Assembly: GCA_041557595.1 (NCBI GenBank)
Contig: JBFFGE010000199.1
Span: forward strand, 1-8,012
DNA from: JAOTYV01 sp041557595
GTDB taxonomy: Bacteria; Pseudomonadota; Alphaproteobacteria; UBA8366
DNA: 8,012 nucleotides
Direction: 5' to 3'
Numbering within the stretch: the first letter of the stretch is position 1; each line of letters starts with the position of its first letter. A program made the translations under genes and the position numbers. The notes beneath the pieces were generated by a model. The model was given only the letters and a program-made list of their open reading frames with translations, did not search any database and was not told the DNA's origin. Of this stretch, positions 1-6,209 are shown piece after piece.

Positions 1-1563
1 GTCCGACGCGCTCGTGGCGAGATGCTCGGGTGCGGCCGGAACGCCGGCTTCGGCGAGCAGCGCCTTTGCTTCCAATTCGTTGTAGCGGCGCCTCTCCGCC
101 GTCGGCACGACGCCGGCTTCCGGGGCCGGGTAGGGCGGCGCGGCCAAGCCCTTGCCGAGTTTCAGGACGGCGGCGATCGTTTCCATCGCCTTGGAAGGGT
201 CGTGCAGGATCAGGAAACCTTCCTCTTCCCAGGCGCGCTTGCGTTCCTCCGGGCCGATCACCGACAGCGCGAAGACCCGGTCGGGAAACGCCTTGCGGAC
301 CGGCAACAGTGACTCCAACAGCCGTTGCGAGACCCGGTCAGAATACAGCAGCGAGCTGAAAAAGCCGATCACAGCATCATAACCGCCTTCTTCAAAGATC
401 GCCTGGAAGTTCTTGGTTACGAGGGAAAAATCGTTGTAGACCTGTGCCGTGAAATCGACCGGATTGCGGGTTCCGGCGAACGGCACCAGCTCCTTCAGAT
501 AGGCTTGCGTCTTTTCCGGCAGCGGTGCCAGATCGAGGCCCGACTCCTCCGCCGCGTCGGCCATCATCACCCCGGCGCCGCCGGAGATCGTGGCGATCGC
601 CACCTTGTCGCCGGCCGGGATGCCGCCGCCGGCGCACATCTGGCTGCACATATAGGCGATGTCGATCAGGTCCGAGCATGTATCGGCGCGGTAGGCGTGA
701 TAGCGCTCGAACACCGCGTCATAGACCCGGTCCGCGCCGGTCAGCGACGCGGTATGCGACGCTGCCGCTTCGGCGCCGACATTGGAACGGCCGACCTTCT
801 GGATGACCACGGGCTTGCCGCGTTCATGGGCGAGCGACAGCGCCTCCTTGAATGTGTCGCCGTCCTGGCAGCCCTCCATGTAGCACGCGATGACCTGCGT
901 ATCGTCGTCCATCGCCAGGTAGGCGATGCATTCGGCGACGCTGATATCGACTTCGTTGCCGGTGGTGATGCAGGCGCTGTAGCCAAGCCCGCGTTCCCGT
1001 CCGAGCACGAAGCAATGGCTGCCGAAGGCGCCGCTCTGGCTGACCAGACCCACATTGCCGATCTTCGGCAGGCCATGGGTTAGGCTGGTGCTGAAGGTGG
1101 CGTAGACATGGTTGCGGGCGTTGAAATAGCCGAGGCAGTTGGGACCGAGAATGCGCATGCCGCTTTCACGGGCGATGTCGCCGAGCCGTTCCTGCATGCG
1201 GCGACCTTCGTCGCCGATTTCCGAAAAGCCGGAGGTGAACGCGCACAGCGACTTCACGCCTTTCGCGGCAGCCTGTTCGGCGGTCTCCAGCGCGATCCGG
1301 GCCGGCACCGCCATGATTGCCATGTCGACCGGGCCGTCGATATCGGTGACGGCGCTATAGGCGGGGAGCCCTTGCACGGTGTCGCGCGTCGGATTGACGG
1401 CGTAAACCGCGCCCTGATACCCGAGGTCGAGGAAGTATTTCAGCGGCACGCCGCCGATCTTGGTCGCATCGTCGGATGCGCCCAGTACGGCGATGCCGCG
1501 CGGTTCCAGCATGGGGCGCAGAGTTTCGGCTTTGGCGATGACGGCGTTGCGGTCGATTGACAT
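1..1563 (-). CDS. NDP-forming acyl-CoA synthetase / acetate-CoA ligase family protein (C-terminus off window)
   Basis: The reading frame is open from an ATG at 1563 to the left edge, giving 521 residues and no stop, so the 3' end is missing. Visible order: a Rossmann-type CoA-binding domain (about residues 20-115, with GASDD near 28-32 and a glycine-rich turn after it), then a flavodoxin-like succinyl-CoA-ligase domain with SQSGAFG at 175-181 and SHTAS around His270, the position of the phosphohistidine in this superfamily. A further ligase-type domain with ISGGAG follows, and the last residues (NELEAKALLAEAGVP) look like the start of the ATP-grasp module. Known family members form acyl-CoA from a carboxylic acid, CoA and ATP through a phosphohistidine, in the cytoplasm; the substrate cannot be told here. 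Single-chain members are about 700 residues, so roughly 180-200 residues lie outside. No good Shine-Dalgarno precedes the ATG, but the frame closes with a stop about 45 nt upstream and no better start is seen. Confidence 0.9.
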   Translation of the reverse strand, partial: MSIDRNAVIAKAETLRPMLEPRGIAVLGASDDATKIGGVPLKYFLDLGYQGAVYAVNPTRDTVQGLPAYSAVTDIDGPVDMAIMAVPARIALETAEQAAAKGVKSLCAFTSGFSEIGDEGRRMQERLGDIARESGMRILGPNCLGYFNARNHVYATFSTSLTHGLPKIGNVGLVSQSGAFGSHCFVLGRERGLGYSACITTGNEVDISVAECIAYLAMDDDTQVIACYMEGCQDGDTFKEALSLAHERGKPVVIQKVGRSNVGAEAAASHTASLTGADRVYDAVFERYHAYRADTCSDLIDIAYMCSQMCAGGGIPAGDKVAIATISGGAGVMMADAAEESGLDLAPLPEKTQAYLKELVPFAGTRNPVDFTAQVYNDFSLVTKNFQAIFEEGGYDAVIGFFSSLLYSDRVSQRLLESLLPVRKAFPDRVFALSVIGPEERKRAWEEEGFLILHDPSKAMETIAAVLKLGKGLAAPPYPAPEAGVVPTAERRRYNELEAKALLAEAGVPAAPEHLATSASD

Positions 1564-1708
1564 GGCGGGGCGCTCGGGCAGGTTTTTGTGGCGAACCCCG
1601 CCCGTCTATATCGCGCGGGGCGAGGGTGTCTTGCAGGCGGCTAATCCGGGTTGCCTCGTGCCGATGGTAATGAAATACGAGACAACCCCCAATGTCGAGA
1701 AGGGCTCG

Positions 1709-2344
1709 CTATTCGGCGGCCTTCAGCAGGTCGTCCGGTCGGTCCATGGCGAAGATTTCTTCGACCTGGGTGTAGTCCATGTAGCCGAGCCGGGCGACCG
1801 GAATGTATTTCAGTACGTCCACCCGGCCGTCGACGATCAGATCGTCCCGGATATGGACGCCGACAACGTGACCGAAAATGACACCGTGGCTAGCCCCTTC
1901 CTTGACGCTGTCGAAGGTCACGGTCTTGAGATATTTGCATTCGAGATGCGCGGGTGCTTCGGCGACACGCGGCGGTTTGACTTTCTCCGAGGGCATCGGC
2001 GTCAGACCGGCAAGTTTCATCTCATCGACGCCGCGGCCCACATGGGCGGCGGTGAGGTTCATCTTATCCGCGAGCTCGGCGGAGACGATATTGCAGACGA
2101 ATTCCCCGGTTTCCTCGGCGTTGCGCCAGGAATGCTTCTGCGGATCGTCGGGCAGGCCGCTTGAAGAGAACATGACGATCGCGGGCGCGTAGGCGACAGC
2201 GTTGAAGAAGCTGTATGGCGCCAGGTTGACGTTGCCCTCGGTATCGACGGTTGAAATCCAGCCGATCGGGCGCGGGCTTACCAGCGCTTTGAACGGGTCA
2301 TGCGGCAGGCCGTGATCGCCCTTTACGTCGGGATTGTAGAACAT
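1709..2344 (-). CDS. Flavin reductase-like, FMN-binding split-barrel protein
   Basis: This 211-residue protein matches the flavin reductase/DIM6-NTAB family (COG1853 type) in length and motifs. SPRPIGWIST (23-32) and the following DTEGNVNLAPYSFFN (34-48) form the start of the FMN-binding split barrel. RNAEETGEFVCN (74-85) is the family's central motif, FGHVVGVHIRDD (157-168) is a late barrel strand, and PVARLGYMDYTQ (182-193) is the typical C-terminal motif. Family members bind FMN non-covalently, usually as soluble dimers; some supply reduced flavin to monooxygenases, others have unknown partners, and no monooxygenase is seen here. The start is well supported by a strong ribosome binding site just upstream. 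The gene lies 145 bp upstream of the acyl-CoA synthetase on the same strand, so co-transcription is possible but not shown. Family assignment is secure, the physiological role is not. Confidence 0.88.
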   Translation of the reverse strand: MFYNPDVKGDHGLPHDPFKALVSPRPIGWISTVDTEGNVNLAPYSFFNAVAYAPAIVMFSSSGLPDDPQKHSWRNAEETGEFVCNIVSAELADKMNLTAAHVGRGVDEMKLAGLTPMPSEKVKPPRVAEAPAHLECKYLKTVTFDSVKEGASHGVIFGHVVGVHIRDDLIVDGRVDVLKYIPVARLGYMDYTQVEEIFAMDRPDDLLKAAE

Positions 2345-2347
2345 ACG

Positions 2348-2355
2348 TCACCTCC
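2348..2355 (-). promoter_or_regulatory. Strong Shine-Dalgarno of the flavin reductase gene
   Basis: Read on the minus strand the sequence is GGAGGTGA, a near-perfect anti-16S match, with 3 nt between it and the ATG at 2344 (6 nt counted from the GGAGG core). It fixes the start codon of the flavin reductase. Confidence 0.8.
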
Positions 2356-2367
2356 GGGAATTTGCGT

Positions 2368-2377
2368 ATCCTAGGAT
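2368..2377. promoter_or_regulatory. 10-bp perfect palindrome ATCCTAGGAT
   Basis: A perfect self-complementary 10-mer centred 28 bp upstream of the flavin reductase ATG, just behind its ribosome binding site. The position would suit an operator or lie within a promoter; TAGGAT could serve as a weak -10 on the minus strand. No matching -35 is convincing, and chance occurrence cannot be excluded. Confidence 0.2.
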
Positions 2378-2500
2378 CAATACGGAGTTTGAGCGGGTTG
2401 GCAACTCATGTGCGGGAAAGTACCCGAATTCGCTGCCCTCGCGAAGGCCTGCCGTTGCTTAACGAATGCCCGCATTGATATCGTGTCAGCACGGTCGACG

Positions 2501-2522
2501 GATCGGCCGTGCCGAGCCGATC
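2501..2522. other. Inverted repeat in the divergent intergenic region
   Basis: GATCGGC (2501-2507) and GCCGATC (2516-2522) form a perfect 7-bp stem with an 8-nt loop. An alternative 6-bp stem GCACGG/CCGTGC (2489-2494 with 2507-2512) is mutually exclusive with it. The element sits in the 229-bp gap between the flavin reductase and the NIPSNAP-like gene, 52 bp before the latter's start. No T-tract follows directly, so it is not a clear terminator. It may be an operator or a 5'UTR structure. I see no gene in the gap. Confidence 0.3.
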
Positions 2523-2573
2523 GATCCGGTCTCATCGGGTTTTGCGGTTAATGGTCAACGGTTGCCGAGTTAA

Positions 2574-3233
2574 GTGTTTGAAATAATGATATATTGCCAT
2601 CATCGCATATCCGTCGAACCGTTGCAGTGGCAAAGCCTGGCCGAGGATATCCGCCAGCTTGGGCCGGAAAGATTCGGCGCCCAGGAGGGCGCGCTTTACG
2701 GTATCTGGCGCAGCCAGATCGGCCGCCCGCGGGATGAGCTTACAGTGATGACGGTATGGACGGACGATGGTATGTCGATTGCGACCGCCGAGGCAGTTCT
2801 GCTGGACGGCTGCGCTGGCGTTCGCGCTTGCGACAGCGAACGAATGGTCGCGACAGTGCGGCCCGAAAGCCCCGAACCGCCGCGGCGGCAGGGCAATTAT
2901 GCCTTTCGCTGGTTCGAGACGCCGCCGGAAAATTGGGACGAATTCCTCGATTTGTGCACCGGCGCCTGGCCGGGATTCGAAGCTTCCTATGATTCACAGG
3001 TGATCGGCCTCTGGCGCGGTCCGGATGCCGAGGACGGATCCTGGCGCAGCCTGCTTATGACGCGCCGGCCCGATCTAGCCATGTGGGAACGGTCGAAGAT
3101 TCCTCGGGGACCGGAGGAGACGGAGGTGCGGCGCAAGCTCAGCCGCCGATACGACCTTTGCACCGGGACCGTCGTGTATACGTCGACGCTCCTGACCGCC
3201 GAAGACCGGGAAGATACCGAGCGCTGGACCTAA
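2574..3233 (+). CDS. NIPSNAP-like dimeric alpha/beta-barrel protein, function unknown
   Basis: The product is 219 residues if translation starts at the GTG at 2574; an in-frame ATG at 2586 would give MIYCHHRI, which resembles the usual NIPSNAP opening MIYE-R-Y. Neither start has a good Shine-Dalgarno, so the first four residues are uncertain. The protein appears to consist of two ferredoxin-like halves: a G-I-W-R motif at 43-46 followed by a strand ending in VWTDD (61-65), and a second G-L-W-R at 145-148 followed by SWRSLLMTRRPD (156-167). Such a paired arrangement fits the dimeric alpha/beta-barrel fold of NIPSNAP proteins. No signal peptide or membrane segment is visible, so it is probably cytoplasmic. 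It stands alone on the plus strand, divergent from the flavin reductase and followed by a hairpin. NIPSNAP members have no single known reaction. The call rests on fold-level pattern and is moderate; an otherwise uncharacterised protein is the alternative. Confidence 0.7.
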   Translation: MFEIMIYCHHRISVEPLQWQSLAEDIRQLGPERFGAQEGALYGIWRSQIGRPRDELTVMTVWTDDGMSIATAEAVLLDGCAGVRACDSERMVATVRPESPEPPRRQGNYAFRWFETPPENWDEFLDLCTGAWPGFEASYDSQVIGLWRGPDAEDGSWRSLLMTRRPDLAMWERSKIPRGPEETEVRRKLSRRYDLCTGTVVYTSTLLTAEDREDTERWT

Positions 3234-3275
3234 GGCAGGGGTGGTTCGGCCGCGGCGAATGGCCTGGAATCCGCC

Positions 3276-3298
3276 AGCGTTGCATTTAGGGCAACGCT
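3276..3298 (+). terminator. Possible Rho-independent terminator after the NIPSNAP-like gene
   Basis: AGCGTTGC (3276-3283) and GCAACGCT (3291-3298) form a perfect 8-bp stem with a 7-nt loop, 42 nt after the stop codon of the NIPSNAP-like gene. It is followed by an AT-rich stretch rather than a clean T-run, so termination efficiency is uncertain. The right arm abuts the CtrA-type box of the next gene, so the hairpin could alternatively be part of that promoter region. Confidence 0.4.
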
Positions 3299-3312
3299 TA
3301 ATCGAATATTAA
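3298..3312 (+). promoter_or_regulatory. CtrA-type binding box upstream of the first PilJ_N-like gene
   Basis: The sequence TTAATCGAATATTAA is an exact TTAA-N7-TTAA, the full-length consensus for the alphaproteobacterial cell-cycle/motility regulator CtrA. A further TTAA follows at 3313-3316, and the surroundings (3298-3332) are the most AT-rich stretch of the window, as expected of a promoter. The box ends 118 nt before the probable GTG start at 3431. A weak sigma70-like pair, TTCATT (about 3323) and AATACT (about 3344), can be drawn downstream but is not convincing. The motif is seen; CtrA binding is inferred. Confidence 0.5.
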
Positions 3313-3430
3313 TTAAAATCATTCATTTTTCGCACCAACGTCAAATACTTCCCGAATCCGAACGGGGGCGCGTCGGCGCGAGCCCGTATTGGCATCCGCT
3401 ATCGGTTTATGTCGGTTAAATGGGGCTAAT

Positions 3431-4366
3431 GTGTCTAGTGTAGCGGTTCATTCGACCTGGAATTCCTGCTCTGCGCGGTTGATCGGCCTGGCGGCATTTA
3501 TCGTCGCTGCGATCGTGCCCGCGGAAGGCGTGCGGTATGGCGCGGGAACCGCTGTCGCCACCGAAAAACGGTACAGCACCGATGCCGTCAAAACGACGTT
3601 GCGCCGTGTCAACGGTCTGGAAACGCAGGTGCAGCGTATCACCGTAGAAATGGCGCAAGTATCGTTGGGTTTGGATAAGGACGCCAGCATCCAGCGCCTC
3701 CAAAAAGCATACAATCAGTTCGAGCTGAATCTTTCCGTCCTGTCGGAAGGGGACGCGGCGATCGGAATGCCCGCCCCCTCCGATCCCAAGATCAAGAGCG
3801 CCCTGGCCGATATCCGGCTTGCGTGGGATATCTTCCGAAGCAATATTCTCCAGACCGTCTTGGAAAAGGATGTATCGCGCACAAATCTGTTAATCCTGGC
3901 TGAGCTGGATCAAACCGTCTTAGTGGCGACCACGCGGGCAGCGAAGGCATATCGGGAAAAATTCCTAAAAGGTAACATGGTGTCGTTGAACACGGTGACG
4001 CTGGTCAAGGCGGAACGGCATTCCTATCTGGCGGCGAAGATCTCGTCTGAATTCTGGTTGATCGCCCTCGATTATGAGGTGCCGCGCTTGCGACCCCACC
4101 TCGCGGAAGACGTCAAGCAGTTCGGCCGCGTCTTGACGGGGTTGCGCAATGGCGATCCCGAGCTGCAGATTTTTCAGATCGACGATCCAACGCTTCAGGC
4201 GGCGCTCCGACAGACACAGGCAATTTGGGATCATGTTCTACCGCAACTGAATTCCGTCGTTGCCGGGCAGCGGCATCCGATCGATCGGCGCGACAGGCTG
4301 AAAGGCGATTTGGAGCAGCTGCGCGACAATATGGAAAAGGTGGTCGACGTTCTGGCCAAGATCTAG
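3431..4366 (+). CDS. Exported PilJ_N-like (type IV pili chemotaxis transducer N-terminal domain) protein, paralogue 1
   Basis: A start at GTG 3431 gives 311 residues and is preferred because ATGGGGC lies a few bases upstream and the length matches the paralogue; the longest frame would begin at TTG 3389. Residues 1-43 form a signal peptide: an Arg at 16, a hydrophobic core about 17-30 and a plausible signal-peptidase I site after AVA (41-43). The mature part is mostly helical and holds two related modules. The first (about 57-137) has VNGLETQVQRI, matching the PilJ/NarX-type N-x-x-x-R-Q-R motif only in N and QR, then GD at 107-108 and W at 132. The second (about 190-270) has GD at 241-242 and W at 266, with the same 24-residue GD-to-W spacing. 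No HAMP, methyl-accepting or kinase domain follows, and the protein ends after a short helix. It is inferred to act outside the cytoplasmic membrane, perhaps as a ligand-binding adaptor. The next gene is a tandem paralogue. Some TTA codons and lower GC set it apart slightly from its neighbours. Confidence 0.8.
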   Translation: MSSVAVHSTWNSCSARLIGLAAFIVAAIVPAEGVRYGAGTAVATEKRYSTDAVKTTLRRVNGLETQVQRITVEMAQVSLGLDKDASIQRLQKAYNQFELNLSVLSEGDAAIGMPAPSDPKIKSALADIRLAWDIFRSNILQTVLEKDVSRTNLLILAELDQTVLVATTRAAKAYREKFLKGNMVSLNTVTLVKAERHSYLAAKISSEFWLIALDYEVPRLRPHLAEDVKQFGRVLTGLRNGDPELQIFQIDDPTLQAALRQTQAIWDHVLPQLNSVVAGQRHPIDRRDRLKGDLEQLRDNMEKVVDVLAKI

Positions 4367-4369
4367 ATC
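4360..4369. repeat. 10-bp palindrome GATCTAGATC spanning a stop codon (copy 1)
   Basis: This perfect palindrome covers the TAG stop of the first PilJ_N-like gene. The identical 10-mer covers the stop codon of soxG at 5589-5598. It could be a protein-binding or processing site, but codon-level coincidence (Ile-stop-ATC) explains it equally well. Confidence 0.2.
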
Positions 4370-4424
4370 AACAATGCTGTTCCTGAGATTGGAACGATTG
4401 TAATTCCTGTGTCGGTTTCGTGAC

Positions 4425-4439
4425 TTAATCGTTTTTTAA
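4425..4439 (+). promoter_or_regulatory. CtrA-type binding box upstream of the second PilJ_N-like gene
   Basis: The sequence TTAATCGTTTTTTAA is an exact TTAA-N7-TTAA and shares the first seven bases TTAATCG with the box before the sister gene. It ends 124 nt before the probable ATG at 4564, almost the same distance as in the sister gene (118 nt). AATATT at 4452-4457 is a possible -10 about 12 bp downstream. This implies that the second gene has its own promoter and is not merely read through from the first. CtrA binding is inferred from the motif. Confidence 0.5.
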
Positions 4440-4478
4440 GGCGTGACGTCCAATATTGAAACGTGAGTGTCTTTGTTG

Positions 4479-4502
4479 CCGGCGCCCTTCGGGCGGTTCC
4501 GG
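4479..4502 (+). other. Hairpin in the leader of the second PilJ_N-like gene
   Basis: CGCCC (4483-4487) and GGGCG (4491-4495) close a TTC triloop, and flanking CCGG (4479-4482) and CCGG (4499-4502) extend the stem after a 3-nt bulge. No T-tract follows, so a factor-independent terminator is unlikely. A 5'UTR structure affecting translation or mRNA stability is possible. Confidence 0.3.
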
Positions 4503-4563
4503 TTAAGCCATATGGCTCGATGAAGCGCGGCAATATTCGGTTCGGCGGGTGGGCCGTACGGGG

Positions 4564-5481
4564 ATGATGACGATGTTTCGAAGAGTAGGCGCTATGTTGC
4601 TGGTGATCGCGGCGTTCGGCACCGCGTTCGGCGGGTTGCGCTGGGAAATCTCCGACGGCGGCGGGATGTCCGCGGCGGCGCAGGCGACGCGGAGTTCCAA
4701 TTCACTCAAAACGATCCTCCGCAAAGTCAATGAAATGGAGGCGCAGGCGCAACGCATAACCCTGTCGATTGCCCATCTTTCCCTGGGATTCGACAAGGAG
4801 ACCAACCTTTCGCGTCTCCGGACCGCCTATGAGGGATTCGAAAAGAATCTGGCCAAAATGAAATTGGGCGATCCGTCGATCGGCCTGCCGCCGGCGAACC
4901 CAGAAATGCGTGAGATGCTTGGCGCCCTCGGTCGTGCCTGGGAAATCCATAAGGGTGTCGGTCTCGATGTCATCGTAACCGGGGAGGCGGCGCGCAAGGA
5001 CATTGCCATCGCGGCGCAACTCGATCAGATGGTCATCGATGCGGCGGTCAAGGCGCGGCAGGCGTATCAGAAAAAATATCTGAATAACAATCTCATATCG
5101 ATCGACGTTCTGGCCCTGATTCAGGCGGAGGAGCAGTCGTTCCGGATCGAAAAAATGGCAAAAAGGCTCGTCTTGATCGCCATGAAGTACGATTTGGACG
5201 AGCAGCGGGAGCAACTCGCGGCGAGTACGGTGATCTTCAACCGGGTGCTGAACGGCATGCTCGACGGCGACCCGGAACTGCAATTGATCCCGGTCCGCAA
5301 TCCGGCGTTGCGGGCCGAACTGATCCGCTCCAAAGACGCGTGGGGTCGCGTGCAACCGCAATTCAAGTCCGCTGCCACGGGCGGACCGGTCGCCGTGGAA
5401 GACCTGAAAATAATCACCGCGGATATCGAATTGCTCTCGGAAAGCACGCAAAACGCGCTCCAAATTCTCGAAAAACTCTAA
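4564..5481 (+). CDS. Exported PilJ_N-like (type IV pili chemotaxis transducer N-terminal domain) protein, paralogue 2
   Basis: In-frame starts are GTG 4549, ATG 4564, ATG 4567 and ATG 4573; 4564 (305 residues) is chosen as the first ATG, behind a purine-rich GGGTGGG, and 4573 is nearly as good. A signal peptide is visible: two Arg at 6-7, hydrophobic core about 8-23, and an AAAQA site at 37-41. Two PilJ_N-like modules follow. Module one (about 49-131) has VNEMEAQAQRI, GD at 102-103 and W at 126. Module two (about 182-265) has GD at 235-236 and W at 260. By eye the protein is similar to the upstream paralogue over its whole mature length, with about a third or more of positions identical and the best match in module one (LK-ILRKVN, SLG-DK, RL--AY--FE-NL). 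No output domain is present. The gene has its own CtrA-type box in the 182-197 bp gap. In this family the domain normally precedes membrane and signalling regions, so a free exported form is notable. The ligand is unknown. Confidence 0.8.
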   Translation: MMTMFRRVGAMLLVIAAFGTAFGGLRWEISDGGGMSAAAQATRSSNSLKTILRKVNEMEAQAQRITLSIAHLSLGFDKETNLSRLRTAYEGFEKNLAKMKLGDPSIGLPPANPEMREMLGALGRAWEIHKGVGLDVIVTGEAARKDIAIAAQLDQMVIDAAVKARQAYQKKYLNNNLISIDVLALIQAEEQSFRIEKMAKRLVLIAMKYDLDEQREQLAASTVIFNRVLNGMLDGDPELQLIPVRNPALRAELIRSKDAWGRVQPQFKSAATGGPVAVEDLKIITADIELLSESTQNALQILEKL

Positions 5482-5498
5482 GACGGTTCCGGGCTGGA

Positions 5499-5542
5499 GC
5501 AAATTCCGAGCGAACCGAAACGGTTCGCGATGACGTATTTGC
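5499..5542. repeat. Two-part palindromic element between convergent genes (dispersed repeat or bidirectional terminator)
   Basis: The core GCGAACCG (5510-5517) and CGGTTCGC (5521-5528) form a perfect 8-bp stem with an AAA loop. Outer arms GCAAAT (5499-5504) and ATTTGC (5537-5542) are also complementary, making a 44-nt imperfect cruciform-like element. It lies 17 nt after the stop of the second PilJ_N-like gene and 50 nt beyond the soxG stop. No T-run directly follows on either strand. From memory, similar GAGCAAATTCCG...CGGTTCG palindromes are scattered in intergenic DNA of alphaproteobacteria, so this may be a genome-wide interspersed element. It could also act as a transcription stop for both converging genes. 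Confidence 0.55.
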
Positions 5543-5588
5543 GTAAAAGCCGGGAGATAGGCGATTTCATATGAGTCAGTTTTACAGT

Positions 5589-5598
5589 GATCTAGATC
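5589..5598. repeat. 10-bp palindrome GATCTAGATC spanning a stop codon (copy 2)
   Basis: Identical to the 10-mer at 4360-4369 and overlapping the TAG stop of soxG on the minus strand. Function unknown; possibly coincidence. Confidence 0.2.
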
Positions 5599-6209
5599 GG
5601 CCCGCTGCGTCCGTCCGTCACGGCCACGCCGAATTCCCGTCCCGCATCTTCCAGCCAGCGCCATAGGTAGTCGGCATAGGAGCGGCGTATGTAGAGATGG
5701 TACGTGGACACCGCTACCTGATGCAGGGTCACAGATGCGCGTGCCAGCAGGGTGCCCGCGACAGTGCCGGGTTTGAAGACGCGCGGATGCAGGTCCAGGC
5801 CGCAGCCCTTGGATAGCACGTCTGCGGCGTTTGGACCGGCCAGTCGGATGACCGCCAACGCGTGGCTGACATCGGTCGCGGTCACGAATTTGCCACGAAA
5901 GGCGCGTTGCAGCTTGGCGGTCAGAGCAACGCCGCCGCCAGTACCGGTAATCAGCCATTCGTCTGGACCGAGCCAAAGCGCCGCCATGCTTCCCTTGGCC
6001 GCGGCGTCGAGCGGACGGAGCGGAAGGCCGCAGCCGGCCAGCTCGGCAACGATGCTGCGAAGTTCGCTGGTTGCCTCGCCGCGCAAATTGACCGCGGTGC
6101 GCGGCGGCAGCAGTGCGAGATGCACACCGGCGTCGCCCGGCGCGGCAACGATCCCGCGGCCGAGCCCGAGATGCGCCAGCGGGTCGTGATGGGGCAAACC
6201 GTCAGCCAT
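5592..6209 (-). CDS. soxG: Sarcosine oxidase gamma subunit
   Basis: The protein has 205 residues, the normal size for SoxG. Typical features are the opening HDPLAHLGLG (8-17), LWLGPDEWLI (78-87), DVSHALAVIRLAGP (113-126), the CGLDLHPRVF block (136-145) and RSYADYLWRWL (176-186). The family is related in fold to the glycine-cleavage T protein/GcvT C-terminal region. The gamma subunit is a small structural part of the cytoplasmic heterotetramer that converts sarcosine, O2 and tetrahydrofolate to glycine, H2O2 and 5,10-methylene-tetrahydrofolate. The start at ATG 6209 is preferred over an upstream frame-open ATG (6275) because it overlaps the soxA stop by 8 nt (ATGGCTGA) and AAGGGGAG lies 8 nt before it, typical of translational coupling. 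It is the last gene of the usual soxBDAG order. A related assembly such as N-methylglutamate dehydrogenase is a less likely alternative. Confidence 0.9.
   Translation of the reverse strand: MADGLPHHDPLAHLGLGRGIVAAPGDAGVHLALLPPRTAVNLRGEATSELRSIVAELAGCGLPLRPLDAAAKGSMAALWLGPDEWLITGTGGGVALTAKLQRAFRGKFVTATDVSHALAVIRLAGPNAADVLSKGCGLDLHPRVFKPGTVAGTLLARASVTLHQVAVSTYHLYIRRSYADYLWRWLEDAGREFGVAVTDGRSGPI

Noticed and set aside
325..1083. 252-codon open frame on the plus strand
   Set aside because: It is antisense to the acyl-CoA synthetase, whose CoA-binding and His270 motifs are clear. The opposite-strand product has no family features.
1596..1620. CCCCGC/GCGGGG inverted repeat between the flavin reductase and synthetase genes
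   Set aside because: Only 6 bp with a 13-nt loop and no T-tract in the minus-strand direction; too weak to call a terminator in GC-rich DNA.
1460..2164. 234-codon plus-strand frame crossing the synthetase start, the gap and the flavin reductase
   Set aside because: It is antisense to two recognised genes and spans their intergenic gap; the product has no family features.
5572..5667. 31-codon plus-strand frame beginning MSQFYSDLDRP
   Set aside because: No Shine-Dalgarno at proper spacing, and most of it is antisense to the soxG 3' end.
4702..5976. 424-codon open frame on the minus strand across the second PilJ_N-like gene and the 3' half of soxG
   Set aside because: The translation is Arg-rich with no recognisable motif, and it is antisense to one well-supported gene and out of frame with another. 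It is a shadow of GC-biased codons.
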